Part shown: piece by piece, positions 16,966 to 25,854 of the stretch | How the letters are laid out: each line of letters begins with the position of its first letter | Numbering within the stretch: position 1 is the first letter of the stretch | Source: Streptomyces sp. NBC_01381 | GTDB taxonomy: Bacteria; Actinomycetota; Actinomycetes; Streptomycetales; Streptomycetaceae | Assembly: GCF_026340305.1 (NCBI RefSeq) | Contig: NZ_JAPEPI010000002.1 | Span: forward strand, 1,240,001 to 1,304,000 | Length of the DNA: 64,000 bases | Direction: 5' to 3' | The notes under the pieces: generated by a model | The model's database searches: none | Told to the model about the DNA's origin: nothing | Seen by the model: the letters and a program-made list of their open reading frames with translations, nothing else | Made by a program: the position numbers and the translations under genes

Positions 16966-16998
16966 CGATGAGCACTCGATGAGCACGCGATGAGTACG
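16966..16998 (+). repeat. Three tandem 11-base repeats before infB
   Basis: CGATGAGCACT, CGATGAGCACG and CGATGAGTACG lie in direct succession, in the 145-base gap between ylxR and infB. Each contains ATGAG, so they could be decoy starts or a translation-control element, but this is inference. Confidence 0.6.
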
Positions 16999-17047
16999 CC
17001 CATGAAGTAGCGACGGTCCGGCGTAACCCGGACCTAAAAGGAGCGAA

Positions 17048-20000
17048 GTGGCTAAGGTCCGGGTATACGAGCTCGCCAAGGAGTTCGGCGTAGAGAGCAA
17101 GGTCGTCATGGCCAAGCTCCAAGAACTCGGTGAATTCGTACGTTCGGCGTCCTCGACGATCGAGGCGCCCGTAGTACGCAAATTGACTGACGCATTGCAG
17201 CAGGGTGGCAACGGCAAGCCCGCCGCCGCCAAGCCGGGAGCGCCGCGCAAGCAGGCCGCCCCCAAGCCGGCGACGCCGTCGGCACCGTCCCCCGCGCAGG
17301 CCGCCCGTCCGGGTCCGGCCGCGCCCAAGCCGCCGGCGCCCAAGCCCGCCGCCGCGGCCGAGAAGCCCGCCGCATCGCCTGCGGCTCCCGGCCCGCGTCC
17401 CGGCCCCAAGCCGCCGACGCCCAAGCCGGCTCCGGCAGCCCCCGCGGCTCCGGTCACCCCGGTCACCCCGGCAGCGCCGGCCGCCCCGGAGTTCACCGCT
17501 CCGCCGGCCGCTCCCGCTGCCCCGGCCGCCTCCTCGGCGCCGGCCGGTCCCCGTCCGGGCGCCCGCCCGGGTGCCCCGAAGCCCGGTGGCCGTCCGGCCC
17601 CCGGCCAGGGCGGTCAGGGTCAGGGCGGTCGTGGCGACCGCGGCGACCGTCAGGGTGGCGCTCCGCGTCCCGGCGGCCAGGGTGGCGCCCCGCGCCCCGG
17701 TGGCCGTCCGGCAGGACCGCGCCCCGGCAACAACCCCTTCACCTCTGGTGGCTCCACCGGCATGGCGCGCCCGCAGGCGCCCCGTCCGGGCGGCGCCCCG
17801 CGCCCCGGCGGCCAGGGTGGCCCCGGTGGTCCCGGCGGCGCCCCGCGTCCGCAGGGCCAGGGCGGCCAGGGTGCTCCCCGTCCGCAGGGTCAGGGCGGCG
17901 CTCGCCCCAGCCCCGGCGGCATGCCCCGCCCGCAGGGTGGCGCTCCGCGCCCCGGCGGCGGTGCGCCCGGCGCCGGTGGTAACCGTCCGAACCCCGGCAT
18001 GATGCCGCAGCGTCCCGCTGCGGGTCCGCGTCCCGGTGGTGGCCCCGGCGGTGGCCGTGGTCCCGGCGGTGGCGGTCGTCCCGGCGGTGGCGGCGGCGGT
18101 CGTCCCGGTGGCGGCGGCGGCTTCGCCGGTCGTCCCGGTGGTGGCGGCGGCGGTGGCTTCGCCGGTCGTCCCGGTGGTCCCGGCGGCGGCGGTGGCGGCG
18201 GTGGCTTCGCCGGTCGTCCCGGTGGCGGCGGTGGCCGTCCCGGCTTCGGTGGCCGTCCCGGTGGTCCGGGTGGCCGTGGTGGCACGCAGGGTGCCTTCGG
18301 TCGTCCCGGCGGTCCCGCGCGTCGCGGTCGCAAGTCGAAGCGGCAGAGGCGCCAGGAGTACGAGTCGATGCAGGCTCCGTCGGTCGGCGGCGTCATGCTG
18401 CCGCGCGGCAACGGCCAGGCGGTCCGCCTGTCCCGTGGTGCCTCGCTGACCGACTTCGCCGAGAAGATCAACGCCAACCCGGCGTCGCTCGTCGGCGTGA
18501 TGATGAACCTCGGCGAGATGGTCACTGCCACGCAGTCCGTCCCGGACGAGACGCTGAAGCTCCTCGCGGACGAGATGAACTTCGTCCTGGAGATCGTCAG
18601 CCCGGAGGAGGAGGACCGCGAGCTGCTCGAGTCCTTCGACATCGAGTTCGGCGAGGACGAGGGTGGCGAGGAGTTCCTCGTCGCGCGTCCGCCGGTCGTG
18701 ACCGTCATGGGTCACGTCGACCACGGTAAGACCCGACTTCTGGACGCGATCCGCAAGACGAACGTCATTGCGGGCGAGGCCGGCGGTATTACGCAGCACA
18801 TCGGTGCGTACCAGGTCGGCGCCGAGGTCAACGGCGAGGACCGCAGGATCACCTTCATCGACACCCCCGGTCACGAGGCGTTCACCGCCATGCGTGCCCG
18901 TGGTGCGAAGTCCACCGACATCGCGATCCTCGTGGTCGCGGCCAACGACGGTGTGATGCCGCAGACGATCGAGGCGCTGAACCACGCCAAGGCGGCCGAC
19001 GTGCCGATCGTGGTCGCGGTCAACAAGATCGACGTCGAGGGTGCCGACCCGACCAAGGTGCGCGGTCAGCTCACCGAGTTCGGTCTGGTGGCCGAGGAGT
19101 ACGGCGGCGACACGATGTTCGTCGACATCTCCGCCAAGCAGGGCCTCAACATTGAGAGCCTGCTGGAGGCCGTGGTCCTGACCGCGGACGCCTCGCTCGA
19201 CCTGCGGGCCAACCCGGAGCAGGACGCGCAGGGTATTGCGATCGAGTCCCACCTGGACAAGGGCCGCGGCGCCGTCGCGACCGTCCTCGTCCAGCGAGGC
19301 ACCCTGCGGGTCGGCGACACCATGGTGGTCGGCGACGCGTACGGCCGAGTCCGCGCGATGCTCGACGACAAGGGCGAGAACGTGGAAGAGGCGGGTCCCT
19401 CGACCCCGGTCCTCGTCCTCGGTCTCACCAACGTCCCGGGTGCCGGCGACAACTTCCTGGTCGTCGACGAGGACCGTACGGCCCGTCAGATCGCCGAGAA
19501 GCGTGCCGCCCGTGAGCGCAACGTCCGCTTCGCCCGCAAGGGTGTGCGGTTCTCCCTGGAGAACCTGGACGAGGCCCTCAAGGCCGGTCTGGTGCAGGAA
19601 CTCAACCTCATCATCAAGGGCGACGCGTCCGGTTCGGTGGAGGCTCTCGAGTCCTCGCTGCTCCAGCTCGACGTCGGCGAAGAGGTCGACATCCGCGTCC
19701 TGCACCGCGGCGTGGGTGCGGTCACCGAGTCGGACATCGACCTGGCGACCGGCTCCGACGCGATCGTGATCGGCTTCAACGTCCGTGCGGCCGGTCGTGC
19801 CGCGCAGATGGCCGAGCGCGAAGGCGTGGACGTCCGGTACTACTCGGTCATCTACCAGGCGATCGAAGAGATCGAAGCGGCCCTCAAGGGCATGCTCAAG
19901 CCGGAGTACGAAGAGGTCGAGCTCGGCACGGCGGAGATCCGCGAGGTCTTCCGCTCGTCCAAGCTGGGCAACATCGCCGGTGTTCTTGTCCGGTCGGGCG

Positions 20001-20209
20001 AGGTCAAGCGCAACACCAAGGCGCGCCTCATCCGCGACGGCAAGGTCATCGCGGAGAGCCTCAACATCTCCGGTCTGCGCCGCTTCAAGGACGACGTCAC
20101 CGAGATCCGCGAAGGGTTCGAGGGCGGTATCAACCTCGGCAACTTCAACGACATCAAGATCGACGACGTCATCGCGACGTACGAGATGCGCGAGAAGCCT
20201 CGCGGCTGA
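17048..20209 (+). CDS. infB: Translation initiation factor IF-2
   Basis: GTPase that delivers fMet-tRNA to the 30S subunit. At 1053 residues it is among the long actinobacterial forms. The N-terminal IF2N helix (VRVYELAKEFGVESKVVMAK) is followed by a linker of roughly 360 residues rich in Pro, Ala and Gly, with repeated GGFAGRPGG units at about residues 350-410. The second IF2N module follows, then the GTPase domain with GHVDHGKT (about residue 554), DTPGHEAF and NKIDVEG. Domains II, III and IV (fMet binding) complete it. The GTG start at 17048 follows AAAAGGAGCGAAGTG. Confidence 0.98.
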   Translation: MAKVRVYELAKEFGVESKVVMAKLQELGEFVRSASSTIEAPVVRKLTDALQQGGNGKPAAAKPGAPRKQAAPKPATPSAPSPAQAARPGPAAPKPPAPKPAAAAEKPAASPAAPGPRPGPKPPTPKPAPAAPAAPVTPVTPAAPAAPEFTAPPAAPAAPAASSAPAGPRPGARPGAPKPGGRPAPGQGGQGQGGRGDRGDRQGGAPRPGGQGGAPRPGGRPAGPRPGNNPFTSGGSTGMARPQAPRPGGAPRPGGQGGPGGPGGAPRPQGQGGQGAPRPQGQGGARPSPGGMPRPQGGAPRPGGGAPGAGGNRPNPGMMPQRPAAGPRPGGGPGGGRGPGGGGRPGGGGGGRPGGGGGFAGRPGGGGGGGFAGRPGGPGGGGGGGGFAGRPGGGGGRPGFGGRPGGPGGRGGTQGAFGRPGGPARRGRKSKRQRRQEYESMQAPSVGGVMLPRGNGQAVRLSRGASLTDFAEKINANPASLVGVMMNLGEMVTATQSVPDETLKLLADEMNFVLEIVSPEEEDRELLESFDIEFGEDEGGEEFLVARPPVVTVMGHVDHGKTRLLDAIRKTNVIAGEAGGITQHIGAYQVGAEVNGEDRRITFIDTPGHEAFTAMRARGAKSTDIAILVVAANDGVMPQTIEALNHAKAADVPIVVAVNKIDVEGADPTKVRGQLTEFGLVAEEYGGDTMFVDISAKQGLNIESLLEAVVLTADASLDLRANPEQDAQGIAIESHLDKGRGAVATVLVQRGTLRVGDTMVVGDAYGRVRAMLDDKGENVEEAGPSTPVLVLGLTNVPGAGDNFLVVDEDRTARQIAEKRAARERNVRFARKGVRFSLENLDEALKAGLVQELNLIIKGDASGSVEALESSLLQLDVGEEVDIRVLHRGVGAVTESDIDLATGSDAIVIGFNVRAAGRAAQMAEREGVDVRYYSVIYQAIEEIEAALKGMLKPEYEEVELGTAEIREVFRSSKLGNIAGVLVRSGEVKRNTKARLIRDGKVIAESLNISGLRRFKDDVTEIREGFEGGINLGNFNDIKIDDVIATYEMREKPRG

Positions 20210-20226
20210 TCGACGCAGCTCGAACC

Positions 20227-20266
20227 GGGGCCGGTCGAGGGGAGGTAAATCCCGTCGATCGGCCCC
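20227..20266 (+). terminator. Hairpin after infB
   Basis: GGGGCCGGTCGA and TCGATCGGCCCC form a 12-base stem with one G-T pair, 18 bases past the infB stop. It may only attenuate, since the operon order continues with DUF503 and rbfA. Confidence 0.7.
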
Positions 20267-20348
20267 GGCCGTTCCGTGTACGGTTCCTGTGTCCCTGCCA
20301 AGCGGTTGGCGGGGCACGAACCCGAACCGGCGGGACATCCGGACATTC

Positions 20349-20642
20349 ATGTATGTGGGGACACTGTCCTTCGATCTGCTCCTCGGCGACGTTCGCTCGC
20401 TGAAGGAGAAGCGCTCCGTCGTCCGCCCGATCGTCGCCGAACTCCAGCGCAAGTACGCGGTGAGTGCGGCGGAGACCGGGAACCAGGACCTCCATCGCAG
20501 GGCCGAGATCGGCCTGGCGATCGTCTCCGGGGAGACGGGGCACCTCACCGACGTACTGGACCGGTGCGAGCGCCTGGTCGCCGCCCGTCCGGAGGTGGAG
20601 CTGCTCTCCGTTCGACGCAGGCTCCACAGCGACGAAGACTGA
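20349..20642 (+). CDS. DUF503 family protein (YlxP-like)
   Basis: A 97-residue protein starting at ATG 20349 (MYVGTLSFDLLLGDVRSLKEK). The LKEKRSVVRPI segment and the later ETGNQDLHRRAEIGLAIVS strand identify the DUF503 family, a small alpha/beta fold found between infB and rbfA in many Gram-positive bacteria. Its biochemical role is not established; location suggests ribosome assembly or translation. It lies 32 bases before rbfA and is probably co-transcribed. Confidence 0.93.
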   Translation: MYVGTLSFDLLLGDVRSLKEKRSVVRPIVAELQRKYAVSAAETGNQDLHRRAEIGLAIVSGETGHLTDVLDRCERLVAARPEVELLSVRRRLHSDED

Positions 20643-20674
20643 TTGCACAGCAAGGCGAAGAAGGAGACGGAGCA

Positions 20675-21124
20675 GTGGCCGACAACGCGCGCGCGAAAAG
20701 GCTGGCGGACCTCATCCGAGAGGTGGTTGCCCAGAAGCTGCAGCGCGGGATCAAGGACCCGCGGCTCGGTACGCATGTGACCATCACGGACACCCGGGTC
20801 ACGGGTGACCTGCGGGAGGCGACCGTCTTCTACACGGTCTACGGAGACGACGAGGACCGCGCGGCGGCCGCGGCGGGCCTGGAGAGCGCCAAGGGCGTCC
20901 TCCGTTCGGCGGTCGGCGCGGCGGCGGGCGTGAAGTTCACCCCGAGCCTCGCCTTCGTGGCGGACGCACTGCCGGACAACGCCAAGGCCATCGAGGACCT
21001 CCTCGACAAGGCCCGGCTCTCGGACGAGAAGGTGCGCGAGGTGTCCGCGGGCGCCGAGTTCGCCGGCGACGCGGACCCGTACCGCAAGCCCGAGGACGAC
21101 GAGGACGGCGACGCCTCTTCATGA
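20675..21124 (+). CDS. rbfA: Ribosome-binding factor A
   Basis: Assists late 30S maturation, near the 5-prime end of 16S rRNA. The 149-residue product starts at GTG 20675 with GAAGGAGACGG upstream. The KH-like core is clear: ARAKRLADLIREVVAQKLQR, DPRLGTHVTITDTRVTGD and ATVFYTVYG. The C-terminal tail after residue 120 is acidic and disordered. The stop overlaps the truB start (ATGA at 21121-21124). Confidence 0.97.
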   Translation: MADNARAKRLADLIREVVAQKLQRGIKDPRLGTHVTITDTRVTGDLREATVFYTVYGDDEDRAAAAAGLESAKGVLRSAVGAAAGVKFTPSLAFVADALPDNAKAIEDLLDKARLSDEKVREVSAGAEFAGDADPYRKPEDDEDGDASS

Positions 21125-22029
21125 GCAACACCAGCAACAAGACGCCGGACGGCCTTGTCATCGTCGACAAGCCGTCCGGCTTCACTTCGCATGACGTGGT
21201 CGCCAAGATGCGCGGGATCGCCAAGACCCGCCGCGTCGGCCACGCGGGCACCCTCGACCCGATGGCGACGGGTGTCCTGGTCCTCGGCGTCGAGCGGGCC
21301 ACCAAGCTCCTGGGCCATCTCGCGCTGACGGAGAAGGAGTACCTCGGCACGATCCGGCTCGGCCAGAACACGGTCACGGACGACGCCGAGGGGGAGATCA
21401 CCTCGTCCGCCGACGCCTCGCGGATCAGGCGGGACGCCATCGACGCGGGGATCGCCAAGCTGTCCGGCGACATCATGCAGGTGCCGTCGAAGGTCAGCGC
21501 CATCAAGATCGACGGCAAGCGGTCGTACGCGCGGGCCCGCAAGGGCGAGGACTTCGAGATCCCGGCAAGGCCCGTGAAGATCTCCTCGTTCACCGTGTAC
21601 GACGTCAGGGACGCCGTCGCCGAAGACGGCACCCCCGTACTCGACCTGGTCGTGTCGGTGGTCTGCTCGTCCGGGACGTACATCCGTGCCCTGGCCCGCG
21701 ACCTCGGCGCGGGCCTCGGGGTCGGCGGCCATCTGACGGCGCTGCGGCGCACCCGCGTCGGGCCGTACAAGCTCGACTCGGCGAAGACCATCGACCAGCT
21801 CCAGGAGGAGCTGACGGTGATGCCGGTGGCGGACGCGGCCGCTGCCGCGTTCCCGCGCTGGGACGTCGACGAGAAGCGGTCGAAGCTGCTGCTCAACGGC
21901 GTGCGGATCGAGATGCCCGGTGAGTACGCCGGTGTGGGCCCCGTCGCCGTGTTCGATCCGGAGGGCCGGTTCCTGGTCCTGGCCGAGGAGCTGAAGGGCA
22001 AGGCCAAGAGCCTGGCCGTCTTCGCCTGA
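21121..22029 (+). CDS. truB: tRNA pseudouridine-55 synthase
   Basis: Makes the universal pseudouridine 55 of the T-loop in tRNA. The 302-residue product has the catalytic motif GHAGTLDPMATGVL, with the nucleophilic Asp, about 40 residues from the start. It also shows the KEYLGTIRLG, the GDIMQVPSKVSAIK and the CSSGTYIRALARDLG segments. An actinobacterial-type C-terminal extension follows. It is coupled to rbfA by a 4-base overlap. A perfect terminator follows. Confidence 0.97.
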   Translation: MSNTSNKTPDGLVIVDKPSGFTSHDVVAKMRGIAKTRRVGHAGTLDPMATGVLVLGVERATKLLGHLALTEKEYLGTIRLGQNTVTDDAEGEITSSADASRIRRDAIDAGIAKLSGDIMQVPSKVSAIKIDGKRSYARARKGEDFEIPARPVKISSFTVYDVRDAVAEDGTPVLDLVVSVVCSSGTYIRALARDLGAGLGVGGHLTALRRTRVGPYKLDSAKTIDQLQEELTVMPVADAAAAAFPRWDVDEKRSKLLLNGVRIEMPGEYAGVGPVAVFDPEGRFLVLAEELKGKAKSLAVFA

Positions 22030-22055
22030 GGCCCTCTCGGGCTTGGCAGCTTCAT

Positions 22056-22089
22056 CGTGGAGCGGCGGGCAGTCGCCCGCCGCTCCACG
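22056..22089 (+). terminator. Perfect terminator hairpin after truB
   Basis: CGTGGAGCGGCGGGC and GCCCGCCGCTCCACG form a perfect 15-base stem with a 4-base AGTC loop, 26 bases past the stop. It closes the translation operon. Confidence 0.88.
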
Positions 22090-22262
22090 CTTCCCCCCAC
22101 CCCTAAGGTGTATCCACCGCTCCTCGCCGATTCACCCCATCAGGCAGGCGCTCGGAGTGAACCGAGGGGGCGGAAGGGGGCGCGTTCGCCGCGCGTTCTG
22201 TCCCGCTGATCACCGCCGACCTACCGTCGGAAGGACGGGGCGCGTGGCAGGGAGGTTCGGGC

Positions 22263-25200
22263 ATGACGGGACAGATGGACCCGGAGGCCCTCGACAGGAC
22301 CCTGGTGCGGATATGCGACCTGGCGGGGCGGCCGCGCGGGACCGGATTCGCCGCCGACGACCAGGGCACGGTGATCACCAGCCACGAAGCGGTCGACGGA
22401 CTCGCACGGCTCGTGCTGCACGCCGCGGGGGAGCGCGTGTGCGTGGTGACCGCCGACGCCGTGGTGCACCTGCCGGAGGTCGATCTCGCCCTCGTCCGCA
22501 CGGAGGGGCTCGGGCTGCGCCCGCTGCCCGTCACCGTGCGCGAGGCCGTTCCGGTCGGCAGCTATGTGCGGATCGCCGCGCGCGGCTGGCGCGAGGCACG
22601 CATCCTCGGCGCGGCGACGGTGACCTACACCGCCACGGACCGCTTCCATCTGGTCGACGCCGCGCTGGAGCTCGCCATCGGCACCGACGGCGCGGACGCG
22701 CTGCGGCTCGGCGGCGGGGCGGCGGGCGGCCCGGTCGTCGACGCCTCGTCCGGAGCCGTGCTCGCCGTCCTGGGGACCGCGCTGCACGGCGAGCACACCT
22801 CGGCGGGGATCGCCGTGCCGCTGCGGGACGCGGCGGCCGGCGAACCCGGGGGACCGCTCGCCGATCTCCTCGTGCGCAACGCGGCGACCGTTCCGGCGTA
22901 CGGCCGGGATCTCAACCTGGCCGGCGCGCTGCATCTGACGGCGACGTCGCTGGGCTCCGACGGGCCGCGCGCCGCCGTCCTCGAACCGGTCGAACGCCCG
23001 GATACGGCAGGGGAGTTGGCGGAGTTCACCGACGGCCCCGCACAGGTGCTCGGCCTGGTCGGCGACCCCGGCACCGGCCGGACCACCGAACTCGCGGCCC
23101 TCGCCGCGCGCCGGGCCCGGGGCGCCGAGCCGGCCCCCACGCTGTGGCTGCGCGGTGCGGACCTGCAGGGCGCGGACACGGGCGTGGGCGACGCGGTGGA
23201 GCGGGCGCTGGAGCGGGCCGGGCGCATCGTCGAGGCCTCGGAGGATCTCCTCGCCGGGGCGGGCGACGGCCTCGGGGACATCTCGGCGGGGCGGGTCGCG
23301 CGGCTCGTGCGGGACCAGGGGCGGCCGTTGCTGCTGCTGCTCGACGGGCCCGAGGAGATGCCGCCGGTGCTCGCGCACCGTCTCGCGGAGTGGAGCGGCG
23401 GTACGGCCGAGTGGCTGCGGGACACGGGGGCGCGGCTCGTCGTGGCCTGCCGCGCGGAGTACTGGGAGCAGGCGGGGGAGCACTTTCCTGCCGAGCTGCT
23501 GCAGGAGTGTGTGTGCCTCGGGGATCTGCCCGAGCGGCAGGCGCGGCTCGCCCGGGCGCGGTACGGCATCCCGGAGGGCGCGCTGGCCGCCGCCGACGCC
23601 CGCCATCCGCTGGCGCTGCGGCTCCTGTCCGAGGTGCGCGCCGCACTGCCGGACGCGCCGCCGCCGGGGCGGCCAGGGCGCGAGGAGATCTTCGCCGCCT
23701 ATCTGGACCTGCTGTGCCTGCGGGTCGCGGTGCGGCTCGCTGCTCCGCAGGGGCTGCGGGGCGGGGCGGTGCGGCGGCTCGCGGCGAAGGTGTCGGGGCA
23801 GGTGCACGAGGCGGCGCGGCGGTGTCTGGGGCCGGGGCAGGGGGAGTTGGACCGGGCCTCGTTCGAGGAGGTGTTCCCGTGGGGGACGGGGTGGGCCTCC
23901 GCGGTCCTCACGGAGGGGTTGCTGACCCCTGCGGGGGACGGATACCGCTTCGCACACGAGGAGGTCGCGGACTGGATCCAGGGGATGCATCTGGATGTGG
24001 ACGGGGCGTTGTGGTCGTTGGTCCATCGGTACGGGGCGGCTGCGCCGCGGGCTGGGGCGGCGTCCTTGCCGGTCCCCCGCCACCGGATCGGCCCGGTCAT
24101 CCAGGCCCTGCTGCAGCTGGACCCTGCCGAACTGGAGCCTCGACTAAGGGAGTTGGCCCGGTTCGGGGAGGGCTCTGTACTGCCTGGTGCATGCCTGCCC
24201 ACAACCGTGGCAGCTTCGCCCTCGGCTGTGGGCAATCGTCCCGCAGGGCGAGTGGGGTCTCCCCTGCTCGAGCGAAGCCGAGAGCTTGGGGAAGGGTGGG
24301 CACAGCCCCCGCTGCCGGGCACCGATGCACCGGGGTGGTGGGCAAGTCACCTGCTGAGCGAGACGCTAGCCAGGGTGCCTGACGCGGGGCCCTACCGAGC
24401 CCTGCTCGCCGAGCTGGCCCGGCAGGGGAGGTACGACGCCGAGTTCTGGCTCGCCCTCCCCCTCCCGGAGGGCGACCGCTTCGACCTCCTGCGGGACGCG
24501 GTGATCCACGACCCCCCGCCCGGCCCCCCGCAGGGCAGCCGCTGCCTCGACGCCGTCGCCGAGCTCCTCGCGCGCAACCCCGCCAAGGCGCAGCCCCACC
24601 TGACCCGCTGGTTCACCGACGAACGCCCGCTCGCGGCGACCCCGCAGGCGACCGTCGCCTCCGCCGCCCAGGCCCTGCTCCACACCCACCGGCACCGCGC
24701 CATCGACGACCTCACCGAAGCCCTCGTCGACTCCGCGCACCCCCGCGCCGACGAACTCCTCGCGGTGCTCGCCGAGGAGGAGCCCTCCGCCATCTGCCGG
24801 GCCGTCGACCGCTGGGTCCACGACGAGCGGCCTGCCCGCCGTGTCGCCGCCGTCGCCTACGGCCTGCGCGCCGCCCCGCACGCCACCACCGATGCCGACC
24901 GCGAGCTCCTGCGGTACGCGGCATTCGCCCTGCTGGCCCGCCCCTACGACGACACCCTGCACGGCGCCGCGCTCGCCCTCCTCATCCGCGACCCGCAGAC
25001 CCGCACCCGCCATCTGGCGCCCGCCCTGCGGCGTTTCACCGCCGGGGATCCGCAGCTGCCCGCGAGCGCGCTCGTCGCCGCCTTCGACACCCACCCCGAG
25101 CCCGTCATCGCCGCCTTCCGGAAGCGGTTGTACGGTCCCGGTCCCGCGCCCGGGGACGTCCTGCGCAGCCTGGCCGACGTGACGGCGCCCGGGCTCGCGC

Positions 25201-25739
25201 GGCGGGTGGCCGATCTCGTAAGCGATGTCCTGGAGCTGCGCCCGGATCTTGCGGGGCACGTGGCGGGCTACCTTGATCGGCGTCTTGAGCAGGGGCCGGG
25301 CGTCCGCGCCGTCCTGCTGCCGCTCGTGGCGGGGCTCCTGAACAGCCGTCCGCCCGCCGTGCGCGCCGCCCTCGCCGCCGCCGTCGCTGCCCCCGGCACC
25401 GACGCATCGCGGGCCCTGCGCGGCGAACTGCTCGACGTGCTGCTCGACCGGGAGCGGGAGCCCGAAGTCCTGGACGCCGTGCTGTGCGCGGTCGCGGCCG
25501 GCGGCGACGAGAGCCGGCTCCGCGCTCTTGTGCACCGCACGGGCGAGCTGCTCGTCCGCACCCCGGACGGCGCGACCTGCTTCGACCGCCGCCTGGTCGA
25601 GCTGGCCCGTTCCGTCCCCGGCTTCGCCGCGGCCGTCGCCCGGTGGATGTGCGACGCCCCGCAGGAGTGGGCCGCCCTCGTCGGCCCGAGCGCCCGCCGC
25701 ATGATCGAGAACGTCGCCGGGGCGCGCGTACCGGCGTGA
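22263..25739 (+). CDS. Trypsin-like domain fused to a STAND-type NTPase, catalytic Ser missing
   Basis: The 1158-residue protein starts at ATG 22263 after GGGAGG. Residues 1-195 look like a trypsin-type protease: His in ITSHEAV (H41) and Asp in VDLALVR (D74) are present, but the GDSGGP box reads GAAGGP, so the nucleophilic Ser is Ala (A154). Residues about 255-450 form a P-loop NTPase: GDPGTGRTT replaces the Walker A Lys with Arg, and LLLLLDGPEE is Walker B. The C-terminal 460 residues are helical, HEAT-like repeats rich in Ala, Leu and Arg. This layout recalls STAND signalling and defence proteins. About 55 residues near 635-690 come from a dispersed repeat. It is monocistronic, between truB and ribF. 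Confidence 0.8.
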   Translation: MTGQMDPEALDRTLVRICDLAGRPRGTGFAADDQGTVITSHEAVDGLARLVLHAAGERVCVVTADAVVHLPEVDLALVRTEGLGLRPLPVTVREAVPVGSYVRIAARGWREARILGAATVTYTATDRFHLVDAALELAIGTDGADALRLGGGAAGGPVVDASSGAVLAVLGTALHGEHTSAGIAVPLRDAAAGEPGGPLADLLVRNAATVPAYGRDLNLAGALHLTATSLGSDGPRAAVLEPVERPDTAGELAEFTDGPAQVLGLVGDPGTGRTTELAALAARRARGAEPAPTLWLRGADLQGADTGVGDAVERALERAGRIVEASEDLLAGAGDGLGDISAGRVARLVRDQGRPLLLLLDGPEEMPPVLAHRLAEWSGGTAEWLRDTGARLVVACRAEYWEQAGEHFPAELLQECVCLGDLPERQARLARARYGIPEGALAAADARHPLALRLLSEVRAALPDAPPPGRPGREEIFAAYLDLLCLRVAVRLAAPQGLRGGAVRRLAAKVSGQVHEAARRCLGPGQGELDRASFEEVFPWGTGWASAVLTEGLLTPAGDGYRFAHEEVADWIQGMHLDVDGALWSLVHRYGAAAPRAGAASLPVPRHRIGPVIQALLQLDPAELEPRLRELARFGEGSVLPGACLPTTVAASPSAVGNRPAGRVGSPLLERSRELGEGWAQPPLPGTDAPGWWASHLLSETLARVPDAGPYRALLAELARQGRYDAEFWLALPLPEGDRFDLLRDAVIHDPPPGPPQGSRCLDAVAELLARNPAKAQPHLTRWFTDERPLAATPQATVASAAQALLHTHRHRAIDDLTEALVDSAHPRADELLAVLAEEEPSAICRAVDRWVHDERPARRVAAVAYGLRAAPHATTDADRELLRYAAFALLARPYDDTLHGAALALLIRDPQTRTRHLAPALRRFTAGDPQLPASALVAAFDTHPEPVIAAFRKRLYGPGPAPGDVLRSLADVTAPGLARRVADLVSDVLELRPDLAGHVAGYLDRRLEQGPGVRAVLLPLVAGLLNSRPPAVRAALAAAVAAPGTDASRALRGELLDVLLDREREPEVLDAVLCAVAAGGDESRLRALVHRTGELLVRTPDGATCFDRRLVELARSVPGFAAAVARWMCDAPQEWAALVGPSARRMIENVAGARVPA
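24190..24345. repeat. Dispersed repeat (copy 2) inside the STAND gene, in frame
   Basis: It contains GCTGTGGGCAATCGTCCCGC, TCCCCTGCTCGAGCGAAGCC plus GAGAGCTTGGGG, and GGGTGGGCACAGCCC. The first and last match the 34.3 kb intergenic repeat; the middle matches the 12.65 kb copy. The segment is translated (for example SPLLERSRELGEG) and keeps the frame open. Confidence 0.7.
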
Positions 25740-25854
25740 GGTCCGCCACCCCATCCGATGCGATCCGGATCGCGCGGGCATGGCAGTCTTAGACCTGCGC
25801 AATGGGCAATGGGACGTACACACACGTACACGGGTTCGGCGAGGAGCAAAGACA

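Noticed and set aside
15302..20776. Very long open frame (1824 codons) on the minus strand opposite nusA and infB
   Set aside because: It is the antisense shadow of GC-rich coding sequence; it is low-complexity (Gly/Arg/Thr repeats) and mirrors infB codon bias.
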